Shown here: positions 1 through 5,729 of the stretch, one piece after another
How the letters are laid out: each line of letters opens with the position of its first letter
Position numbering within the stretch: position 1 is the stretch's first letter
From: Bradyrhizobiaceae bacterium
GTDB lineage: Bacteria; Pseudomonadota; Alphaproteobacteria; Rhizobiales; Hyphomicrobiaceae
Reading direction: 5' to 3'
Assembly: GCA_947475855.1 (NCBI GenBank)
Contig: CANJPN010000089.1
Span: forward strand, 1 to 15,244
Length of the DNA: 15,244 nucleotides
Translations under genes and position numbers: made by a program
Notes under the pieces: generated by a model
Told to the model about the DNA's origin: nothing
The model's database searches: none
The model's input: only the letters and a program-made list of their open reading frames with translations

Positions 1-39
1 ATGCTCTCGCGCGGTCTCGATCGGTAAGTGTCGCGACTC

Positions 40-45
40 AAGGAG
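40..45 (+). promoter_or_regulatory. Ribosome binding site AAGGAG
   Basis: AAGGAG with a 6-base spacer to ATG 52. It decides the start of the RNA methyltransferase against the in-frame GTG at 28, which directly follows a TAA stop and has no comparable site. Confidence 0.75.
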
Positions 46-51
46 CACTTC

Positions 52-924
52 ATGGCAAGACGACCCGACAAGGGGCCACCCCGCCAAGCCGAACGGCGCG
101 ACCGCACCGGCAAGCCGCGCACGCCGCGGGCCGTGCACCCTTATCGTGATCCTGCGCGCGCCAGTGCCGAAGGTCGCACTCGCCCGCACCCTGACGACAA
201 ATTGATCCGCGTTGCCGGGCTCCCGTCCGTTACGGAACTATTCGATAGTGGCGCCGATCGCGTCGAGCGTCTCTATTTCGAGGCGCCGCATAAGAACGCC
301 GTTCAGGACTGGTGCGCCGAACTTGGCCGCCGCCACAAGGTCTACCGCCAGCTTCGACCCGACGAGATGCAGCGCGTTGCCGGTACCGCCATGCATGGCG
401 GCATCGTAGCCTTGGCGCGTCCGCGACCGGTCCGGACTTTCGATCCGAACTTAGCCGAGAGATGGGCAAATGAGGGCAAACCGCTCCTGATACTCGACGG
501 TGTCGGAAACCCGCAGAACATTGGCGCGATTGCTCGCACCGCAGCATTCTACGGCATCAATCGCCTCATCCTTTCCGATCACCCGGGCCAGTCCGGCCTG
601 TCGGACGCCAGCTACCGGGTGGCGAAAGGCGGCCTCGAATGGATTGACGTCTACCGCGCCGAGCGCCTCCCCGAGATGCTCCGCAGGCTGGCCTCGAGCT
701 ATCAGGTCGTGGGCACCGCGGTGGAACGCGCGATAGCGCCAGATAAGTTGGTGCGCATCGGCAAGCCTGTCGCGTTGGTGCTGGGCAACGAGGAGGAGGG
801 CCTCGCACCCGCCACGCTGGCAGCGTGCCAATCGGTCGTGGCTCTGTCGGGCACTGGCCGGGTCGAATCGCTGAACGTTTCCGCTGCCGCAGCGATCCTC
901 ATCCACACGCTGCTCGCCCGCTGA
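52..924 (+). CDS. TrmH/SpoU-family RNA 2'-O-ribose methyltransferase (YfiF-like)
   Basis: Predicted SAM-dependent methyltransferase that would 2'-O-methylate a ribose in tRNA or rRNA; the target is unknown. The 290-residue protein starts with about 45 basic, probably disordered residues. A SpoU substrate-binding (L30e-like) domain follows at about residues 50-130, then the knotted SPOUT domain. The three SpoU motifs are visible: ILDGVGNPQNIGAIARTA from about 147, LGNEEEGL at 245, and ESLNVS at 272-277 with the catalytic-site Asn at 275. The basic tail, the GTAMHGG segment before the catalytic domain and GTGRVESLNVS in motif 3 recall the E. coli YfiF branch more than RlmB; this is from memory of the family. 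ATG 52 was chosen over GTG 28 because AAGGAG lies 6 bases upstream. The gene ends 6 bases from the converging hydrolase gene. Confidence 0.9.
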   Translation: MARRPDKGPPRQAERRDRTGKPRTPRAVHPYRDPARASAEGRTRPHPDDKLIRVAGLPSVTELFDSGADRVERLYFEAPHKNAVQDWCAELGRRHKVYRQLRPDEMQRVAGTAMHGGIVALARPRPVRTFDPNLAERWANEGKPLLILDGVGNPQNIGAIARTAAFYGINRLILSDHPGQSGLSDASYRVAKGGLEWIDVYRAERLPEMLRRLASSYQVVGTAVERAIAPDKLVRIGKPVALVLGNEEEGLAPATLAACQSVVALSGTGRVESLNVSAAAAILIHTLLAR

Positions 925-930
925 ACCGAA

Positions 931-1911
931 CTACCGCTTGAAGGCAGCCCTGAGCTGTTCCGTGACGGCGCGTGTGGCCGCCTCGGTGGCAGTTGGGTCG
1001 TAGCCAGTATGCGGCCCCAGCACGACGCAGGCGTCCTTGTAGGAAAACGGCGCGCTCGTCGCCGTATTGATCAGCGATCCGCCCTCGGCCTCGCGAACCG
1101 AACACGCGCGAACCGATTGGGAAGCCGGCGATAGCGTCGGCTTGGACGCCCCGAGGGGATTGTCGAAGGTATGATGCGCGCCCGCATATTCTGTGAGCGA
1201 TGCATCACGCTTGGCCGCTGCGAGCCGCGTCATATAGGCCCTGCATGTAGCGACGGGATTGTAGTCGTCGGAACTGCCATGGAACACGCGGATGGTCCGC
1301 GCACCAATGTCCGTGTCGCCGATGAACGTCGTTGCACAATCCGGATAGAACGGCAGGTAGGCGACGAAATCGGCACCGGACGTGTTCCACATTTTGTGGA
1401 AGCGATCGAGGCTCGCATAGAGCGCGGCTTGGCCTCCGCGCGAAAATCCCATCAGTGCGACTCGGCTCCCATCGACCCTGGGATGGTTGGCGACGAGCGC
1501 GAGCGCGCGATAGACATCGAGAACGAAATTCAGTCGGCCCAATAGAGCCTGGTTGGAGCTGACGGCGGTGAGGCCGCGCCCCGTAAAACCATCGATGGCG
1601 AAAGTCGAAATCCCCATGGCATTGAAGTGCCGCGACCACGCCTCGACGTTGCCGCCCAGACCGCCGGACCCATGCATGAGAATGACCAGTGGGAGCTTGC
1701 CCTGGCCTTGTGCGATCCTGAGTTCTCCGGTCAGAGTGACCGGCCTGCCATTTGCGTCGCCCGTGAGGAATTGCTGGTCGGAAACCGTCAGCGATTGAAA
1801 GGCGTGCAACTCCACCCTTGCAGGAAAGTCTTTAGGTGCAGCCGGCTGCGCAACAGAGCCACCGATCATCGTCGTAAAGGCTGCAAGCGCCGCAACAAGT
1901 TGTTTGAGCAC
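931..1911 (-). CDS. Secreted dienelactone-hydrolase-like alpha/beta hydrolase
   Basis: Predicted periplasmic serine hydrolase of the dienelactone hydrolase clan; substrate unknown. From GTG 1911 the protein has 326 residues and begins with a signal peptide (LKQLVAALAAF... ending near SVAQ, residue 22). Alpha/beta-hydrolase marks are the oxyanion-hole segment LMHGSGGLGG near 78-87, the nucleophile elbow GFSRGG with Ser about 157, acidic residues in HGSSDDYNP about 211-219, and the His pair in GAHHTF about 246-247, giving a plausible Ser-Asp-His triad. The start is uncertain. GTG 1911 has GGAG 10 bases upstream and gives a compact signal peptide. ATG 1947 is in frame, adds an RRRR-rich stretch and has no visible ribosome site. 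A terminator lies just upstream, so the gene is probably transcribed separately from lspA and the lipoprotein. It runs tail to tail with the methyltransferase gene. Confidence 0.85.
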   Translation of the reverse strand: MLKQLVAALAAFTTMIGGSVAQPAAPKDFPARVELHAFQSLTVSDQQFLTGDANGRPVTLTGELRIAQGQGKLPLVILMHGSGGLGGNVEAWSRHFNAMGISTFAIDGFTGRGLTAVSSNQALLGRLNFVLDVYRALALVANHPRVDGSRVALMGFSRGGQAALYASLDRFHKMWNTSGADFVAYLPFYPDCATTFIGDTDIGARTIRVFHGSSDDYNPVATCRAYMTRLAAAKRDASLTEYAGAHHTFDNPLGASKPTLSPASQSVRACSVREAEGGSLINTATSAPFSYKDACVVLGPHTGYDPTATEAATRAVTEQLRAAFKR

Positions 1912-1957
1912 GAACAAAGCACTCCATCGTCGTCTTCTTGGGCACATTGTGGAACAG

Positions 1958-1997
1958 CAGAACAAAAAACAAAGCCGGGCGCAACAATGGCCCGGCT
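1958..1997 (-). terminator. Rho-independent terminator after the lipoprotein gene
   Basis: An 8-bp perfect stem (1973-1980 with 1990-1997, AGCCGGGC/GCCCGGCT) with a 9-base loop. Read on the minus strand it is followed by a T-rich tail (TTGTTTTTTGTTCT). It lies 27 bases beyond the stop of the lipoprotein gene and just before the hydrolase gene, so it would end the lspA-lipoprotein transcript. Confidence 0.8.
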
Positions 1998-2011
1998 CGA
2001 AAAGAATCACG

Positions 2012-2029
2012 GAGTGATCTCGATCACTC
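2012..2029. repeat. Near-perfect palindrome at a gene end
   Basis: GAGTGATC and GATCACTC form 8-bp inverted arms separated by 2 bases (TC). The palindrome spans the TGA stop (2024-2026) of the lipoprotein gene and lies 14 bases from the terminator stem. A 2-base loop is too tight for a normal RNA hairpin, so a DNA-level site or chance is as likely as an RNA element. Confidence 0.5.
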
Positions 2030-2491
2030 TCGTCCGCCGAACTGTTTCCCCAAACTGCCGAACAGCCCGGGCTGGCAATTGCCCATTGGCCCCATCACGA
2101 CGCCGGACTCGCCGCGCATACGGTGATCCTGGACCGCGCGCTCACAAAACGCCTTGTGACGCTTTTCGAGTTCGGCGCGATTGGCCGCGCGACGATCTTC
2201 CGGATCGACCGGCCAGGACTCGTCTTGCGGACCGGTGGCAATCGAGCCCGTGATCGGATCCGGCAGCTTTTCATTGCTGGGCGGCAGCACCAAGCCGGGG
2301 CGCGCATCGACCTTTACATCGGAAAGCTTCTTTTGGTTGGAACCTGACAGCCCCATGGCGTCGAAAACACCGCCTTGCAACTCGACACCGTCGAAGCCAG
2401 AGCATCCGCCCGTCACCGCTGCAGCAGAAACACAGATCGAGAGCGCGAGGCCCTTGATAGGTCTGCAAATTCTGATTTTGCGGCTCAGCAT
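2024..2491 (-). CDS. Small lipoprotein, possibly DUF3035/BamF-like
   Basis: A 155-residue predicted lipoprotein. It has a basic n-region (SRKIRICRPIKG), a hydrophobic core and a lipobox-like VTGGC with Cys at residue 30; Thr at -3 is atypical. The +2 residue is Ser, not Asp, which favours outer-membrane sorting. The mature part is polar. It contains ARPGLVLPPSNEKLPDP near 63-79 and a charged segment near 100-125. Genes just downstream of lspA in alphaproteobacteria often encode DUF3035 lipoproteins (BamF in Rhodobacter-type Bam complexes), which carry a similar Pro-rich LVLPP element. The assignment rests on position and this short motif only. ATG 2491 is preferred because it starts the signal sequence; GAGG lies 9 bases upstream. 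It is 92 bases downstream of lspA and closed by a terminator. Confidence 0.75.
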   Translation of the reverse strand: MLSRKIRICRPIKGLALSICVSAAAVTGGCSGFDGVELQGGVFDAMGLSGSNQKKLSDVKVDARPGLVLPPSNEKLPDPITGSIATGPQDESWPVDPEDRRAANRAELEKRHKAFCERAVQDHRMRGESGVVMGPMGNCQPGLFGSLGKQFGGRE

Positions 2492-2583
2492 GGCCTTCAG
2501 CCTCAGACCGCGGGAGATCCCCGCGCACCACCGGAAACAGGATACCGGATGTCCAACTCGACTACCCTGCGAATGCCCGCGGA

Positions 2584-3120
2584 TTAGGGCGCATTTGCGG
2601 TCCCCTGACGACTCGGAGCAAACGAATCGTACAACAGGCCGACGACGCCGGCAACAATTGCGACATCGGCGATATTGAAGACATACCAAGAATAGCCGAA
2701 TGCGTGCAGCAGGTAAAAGTCGGCTACACCGCCGAGCCAGAGCCTGTCGATCGCATTGCCGATGGCCCCACCCATGATGAGGCCGATGCTGAGCGCCATC
2801 AGCGAGCCCGTCGCCGCACGCGCGACCCAGATCCCCATCGCGACGGATGCCACGACGGCGAACGCCGATAGGGCCCACGGAGGAACTGTGCCAGAGCCGA
2901 TGTTGTAGCTGATGCCGGTATTGACCACGTACACGAAGTCGAGGAATGGCGTGACACGCACCTGGCCGCGATCCTGGATGCGATAGACGCCCAGCATCCA
3001 GAGCTTGTTCGCCTGATCGACGGCCATCGTCACCAGCGCCGTCGACAGCGCCAGCCTGGACCATCGCCCCCATAACCACGGCTTGTTTTCGATCTGCTGC
3101 ATTCCATGCGTGTCTTTCAT
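2584..3120 (-). CDS. lspA: Lipoprotein signal peptidase (signal peptidase II)
   Basis: Inner-membrane aspartic protease that cleaves the signal peptide of prolipoproteins after Cys lipidation by Lgt. The 178-residue protein has four predicted membrane segments and all family motifs: VDQANK (35-39), VVNTGISY (65-72), GNAIDR (121-126), the catalytic Asp 134 in GVADF, and the second catalytic Asp 152 in FNIADVAI. Spacing within the dyad (18 residues) is close to that of known LspA enzymes. Start choice is open: ATG 3120 and ATG 3102 are both in frame, neither has a strong ribosome site, and the motifs are unaffected. The gene downstream on the same strand encodes a lipoprotein, a likely substrate. 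Upstream it diverges from the FHA/PP2C cluster across 141 bases. Confidence 0.95.
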   Translation of the reverse strand: MKDTHGMQQIENKPWLWGRWSRLALSTALVTMAVDQANKLWMLGVYRIQDRGQVRVTPFLDFVYVVNTGISYNIGSGTVPPWALSAFAVVASVAMGIWVARAATGSLMALSIGLIMGGAIGNAIDRLWLGGVADFYLLHAFGYSWYVFNIADVAIVAGVVGLLYDSFAPSRQGTANAP

Positions 3121-3151
3121 TGCGCGCGGATCGTCAAGTGGCCCGCAGCTC

Positions 3152-3169
3152 TCTCCGTCAACACGGAGA
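3152..3169. repeat. Inverted repeat in the lspA/FHA divergent region
   Basis: TCTCCGT and ACGGAGA form a perfect 7-bp dyad around CAAC, followed on the plus strand by CTATATTGCG. It lies mid-way in the 141-base region between divergent genes. It could be an operator or an RNA hairpin in either leader. I found no convincing -35/-10 pair on either strand, though TATATT (3171-3176, plus) and TATAGT (3174-3169, minus) are possible -10 elements. Confidence 0.4.
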
Positions 3170-3261
3170 CTATATTGCGCTGTGCCCGCATCCCGCCCGA
3201 GTTGGGCCATCATGCTGCCCCGTTGCAAAGCGAACTTCGATGCTCATTGTGAGGATTCCCC

Positions 3262-3879
3262 ATGCATCCGACCGCGCGAGCATCGTTGCTCCTGGTCGTT
3301 GGCGCCACCGCAATGGCGACGGCGAACGCAGCGTCGTGGGCTGCGGGTGAAGCAACAGGCCAAATCCTGCCGAGTCTGAGCCTCGATGGCACGGTCGAAG
3401 TCGTGCACGAAGCGCTCGCCAGACTGCAGCGGTGGATCCTGGCGGGTTACGCGAAACGACCTGCGGTCATGCTCGGCTTAGGTGCCACATTCATCTTGCC
3501 GGTGTTGGTTCTCGTGGGCTTTCTGCTCTATCGCCGCCGGTCGCCTCACGAGGTTGTGGCGCCGTTGGGCCCGAACAACCTGCACGCCGCGCGCATCGAG
3601 ATCGAAGGCGCGGACACCATCGAGTTGCCCAACAACTGTCATCTCCTGCAGATCGGCCGCCAGGAAGACAACGACATCTGTATCCGGGACGAAACGGTTT
3701 CCCGCTATCACGCCGTGATCGAGCGGTCTGGGGACAGTGGTTTCACGATTGTTGACGTCAGCAGCCCGGATGGCGGCGGACTCCGGATTAACGGTGAGCG
3801 GATGCTTCGTGCCGTGCTGTCGGCTGGCGATACGGTGGAACTGGGCAAGGCGCGAATGAGAGTGTTGGCGGCGATTTAG
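3262..3879 (+). CDS. Membrane-anchored FHA-domain protein
   Basis: A 205-residue protein predicted to bind phosphothreonine peptides through a cytoplasmic FHA domain. Residues 1-23 look like a signal peptide ending ATANA. A segment of about 45 residues follows, then a membrane span at about 70-91, then YRRRSP, whose positive charge places the C-terminus in the cytoplasm. The FHA domain covers about 125-203 and keeps the key residues: Gly132-Arg133, the SxxH motif Ser147-Arg-Tyr-His150 and Asn177-Gly178. If the signal peptide is cleaved, the short middle segment is periplasmic. ATG 3262 has GAGG 7 bases upstream. It opens a same-strand cluster with a second FHA-like gene and a PP2C phosphatase, so its likely job is reading a Thr phosphorylation that the phosphatase reverses. 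The kinase is not in the window. Confidence 0.9.
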   Translation: MHPTARASLLLVVGATAMATANAASWAAGEATGQILPSLSLDGTVEVVHEALARLQRWILAGYAKRPAVMLGLGATFILPVLVLVGFLLYRRRSPHEVVAPLGPNNLHAARIEIEGADTIELPNNCHLLQIGRQEDNDICIRDETVSRYHAVIERSGDSGFTIVDVSSPDGGGLRINGERMLRAVLSAGDTVELGKARMRVLAAI

Positions 3880-3933
3880 GTCGCCGCAGTGGCCAATTGT
3901 TGCGGGCGTGAGGTGTGGACTGTGGGTGGTGGC

Positions 3934-3962
3934 AGGGACGGTCGAAGTTGCCGTGCCCTTTT
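3934..3962 (+). terminator. Imperfect hairpin with short T run (weak terminator or attenuator candidate)
   Basis: AGGGACGG pairs with CCGTGCCCT apart from one bulged G (3955). The loop is 9 bases and the stem runs into TTTT at 3959-3962. It lies between the two FHA genes and ends 3 bases before the ribosome site of the second. The short T run and bulge make it weak; partial readthrough or an mRNA-level role is possible. Confidence 0.35.
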
Positions 3963-3965
3963 GGT

Positions 3966-3969
3966 GGAG
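3966..3969 (+). promoter_or_regulatory. Ribosome binding site GGAG for the second FHA gene
   Basis: GGAG with an 8-base spacer to GTG 3978. It supports this start over the upstream in-frame GTG at 3915, whose coding stretch would run through the hairpin region and has no FHA homology. Confidence 0.6.
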
Positions 3970-3977
3970 AAAACGTC

Positions 3978-4730
3978 GTGGGCGATGTGGACAATCGAGG
4001 CGGTGTGCAACGCGCCGCGCAAGGTATTTTTGGTTCTTTGAGGGAAGCGCTGGCTGCGGCCAGTCGTGACGAAACGCAAGCGCAGCAACCGGCTGTGGGG
4101 GCTATGGCGGCCCCGCAACCGCTAGCGATGGAGAAGCCAGTGATGTTGCGTAATCCAGCCTCGAATGCGGTTCCCAGTGCAGCGGAGGCGGCGCGTGAGG
4201 CTCGTGGCGGCACGCCGAACATTCCACCGGCCGACGGCCGTGTCGAGATAGATCCACCTCCGACGACTCGCGTGCTGCGCGGCGCGGTGACGGCCGGAGG
4301 GGAAGCGCCCGCGCGCACCCAACTCGTGCGCGGCAAGAGCCGGATCACGCGTCAGAGCTTCCATCAGGACCCCGTGGTCGGTTGGCTCGTCATCGTTGGC
4401 GGTCCGGGGCTCGGGGCCTACAGACCGATTTATGAGGGCAACAATACCATCGGTCGTGCCGCTACCCAGCGCATCCCCCTGGATTTCGGCGATGAGGCGA
4501 TCTCCTCCGAGGAGCAGGCCTACATCCGTTACGATGGCGGCGAGCGCGGCTTTTTGTTCGTTCCGAACCTCGCCAAGACCAACGTGGTGGCTGTTAACGA
4601 AAAGCGCCCGACCGCCGCGGTCCAGCTCCAGGCAATGGACCTGATCACCGTGGGCCGCACCCAGCTCGTGTTCGTTCCCTTGTGCGGGCCGGATTTCGAT
4701 TGGGGCGATATCAGCGAGGCCAAGGCGTGA
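3978..4730 (+). CDS. FHA-like protein with degenerate phosphopeptide-binding site
   Basis: A 250-residue soluble protein. The first 135 residues are rich in Ala, Pro and charged residues and look disordered. The C-terminal part (about 135-245) has the pattern of an FHA beta-sandwich: TIGRA with Gly159-Arg160, then LDFGDEAISSEEQAYIRYDG, then VAVNEKRP with Asn207, then LQAMDLITVGRTQLVFVPL, matching the usual final strands. At the place of the SxxH motif it has ISSEEQ (175-180), so the structural His is replaced and the turn Asn-Gly is Asn-Glu. It may therefore bind its partner without phosphothreonine, or bind a different ligand. GTG 3978 was chosen for its ribosome site. The stop overlaps the start of the PP2C gene, so the two products are probably made in a fixed ratio. 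Confidence 0.85.
   Translation: MGDVDNRGGVQRAAQGIFGSLREALAAASRDETQAQQPAVGAMAAPQPLAMEKPVMLRNPASNAVPSAAEAAREARGGTPNIPPADGRVEIDPPPTTRVLRGAVTAGGEAPARTQLVRGKSRITRQSFHQDPVVGWLVIVGGPGLGAYRPIYEGNNTIGRAATQRIPLDFGDEAISSEEQAYIRYDGGERGFLFVPNLAKTNVVAVNEKRPTAAVQLQAMDLITVGRTQLVFVPLCGPDFDWGDISEAKA
4727..4730 (+). promoter_or_regulatory. GTGA start/stop overlap (translational coupling)
   Basis: The stop TGA of the FHA-like gene (4728-4730) overlaps GTG 4727, the proposed PP2C start, and GAGG at 4716-4719 lies 7 bases upstream. This arrangement usually couples translation of the second gene to the first. The alternative PP2C start ATG 4817 lacks a well-placed ribosome site. Confidence 0.65.
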
Positions 4731-5611
4731 TAGAGTTGGTGTCACCATCGGGAGAGCAGCCCAACCCGGCTCGCCCGGTGGCCGCGCCACACGCTGACGG
4801 AGCTACGCTTGCCGGCATGAAGCATATGTTCAATTCCGCTCTTGCTGCCACCAAGGGCTCGCGCAGCTATCAGGAGGATGCGGCGGCGCTTTGGCCAGGG
4901 CCGGCCGCTGAAGCCGAACCATTCACGATTGAGCCCGAAAACGACGGGCTCGTCGTCGTGTTGGCCGATGGCATGGGCGGTCATGCTGGCGGCGCACTTG
5001 CGAGCAGGACCGTCTGTGCGAGTTTCCTCGCAGGTTACGCGCAGGAGGTGGCGCCTGTTCGTGACCGCTTGCGGAAGGGAATGACGTCGGCGAATCGCGC
5101 TGTCGCGCTCGAAGTCGATGCCAACCGTGCCATGAGCGGCATGGGTTCGACTCTGGTCGGCGTGGTGTTCGGCGCAGATGGCCTTGAATGGGTCAGCGTC
5201 GGCGACAGCCCGCTCTATCTCTGGCGGCATGGTGAGTTGGCGCTGATCAACGAAGACCATTCGCTTGCCCCGCTGCTCGACGAGTTGGCCCGCAACGGTC
5301 GCATCTCGGCCGAGCAGGCACGAACCGATCACCGCCGGCATATGCTTCGCTCGGCGGTCACAGGCGACGAGATCGAGCTCGTGGACTTGGCTGTGAAGCC
5401 GCTGGCTTTGCTGCCTGGCGATCATGTCGTGATTGCCAGCGACGGCATCCACACGCTCGATGAAACCGAAATCTCCCGCACCATTGCCGCTTACGCGGCC
5501 GATGGTCCTGACGCGGTCGCCGCCGCGCTCGTCCGCGCTGTGGAAAGCATCCGCGATCCCCACCAGGACAACTTCACAGTCGTCATAGTGCGGATTGACC
5601 CCCTAGTGTAG
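4727..5611 (+). CDS. PP2C-family protein serine/threonine phosphatase
   Basis: Metal-dependent (Mn/Mg) phosphatase of the PPM/PP2C family, expected to remove phosphate from Ser/Thr. The 294-residue protein has a 30-residue low-complexity lead, then the full catalytic domain: SYQEDA with Asp51, LADGMGGHAGG with Asp81-Gly-Met-Gly-Gly-His86, GMGSTL, VSVGDSPLYL with Asp160, VIASDGIHTL with Asp239, and the C-terminal QDNFTVVIV with Asp281-Asn282. All metal-binding Asp positions appear present, so it should be active. There are no membrane segments. GTG 4727 overlaps the previous stop; ATG 4817 would remove only the lead. With the two FHA genes it forms a phospho-signalling cluster similar to the Ser/Thr kinase-phosphatase-FHA sets near type VI secretion or cell-wall genes in proteobacteria, but neither kinase nor secretion gene is visible here. 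Confidence 0.92.
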   Translation: MIELVSPSGEQPNPARPVAAPHADGATLAGMKHMFNSALAATKGSRSYQEDAAALWPGPAAEAEPFTIEPENDGLVVVLADGMGGHAGGALASRTVCASFLAGYAQEVAPVRDRLRKGMTSANRAVALEVDANRAMSGMGSTLVGVVFGADGLEWVSVGDSPLYLWRHGELALINEDHSLAPLLDELARNGRISAEQARTDHRRHMLRSAVTGDEIELVDLAVKPLALLPGDHVVIASDGIHTLDETEISRTIAAYAADGPDAVAAALVRAVESIRDPHQDNFTVVIVRIDPLV

Positions 5612-5729
5612 CGTGCTCGCGCGCCTGAATTGAGCAACGAGAAAAGCGACTGCACGTCTAACCAACTTGCCAACGCACGCTCGCCGGTCGATCTTCGGGG
5701 AAAGCCCACTCCGAGGAACCCTCAAGCCG

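Noticed and set aside
1..27. Tail of an upstream plus-strand gene ending at TAA 25-27
   Set aside because: The frame is open from base 1 to this stop, but eight codons are too few to support a gene call.
925..930. Bidirectional terminator between the converging methyltransferase and hydrolase genes
   Set aside because: The gap is only 6 bases and I found no stem with a T or A run around it. The same holds for 11329-11340.
1627..2253. A 208-codon plus-strand frame crossing the hydrolase start and the lipoprotein gene
   Set aside because: It runs through a terminator and two well-supported minus-strand genes, and its translation is Arg/Pro-rich without family features.
4742..5563. A 273-codon minus-strand frame opposite the PP2C gene
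   Set aside because: It is a mirror of a well-supported phosphatase gene, with no motif of its own.
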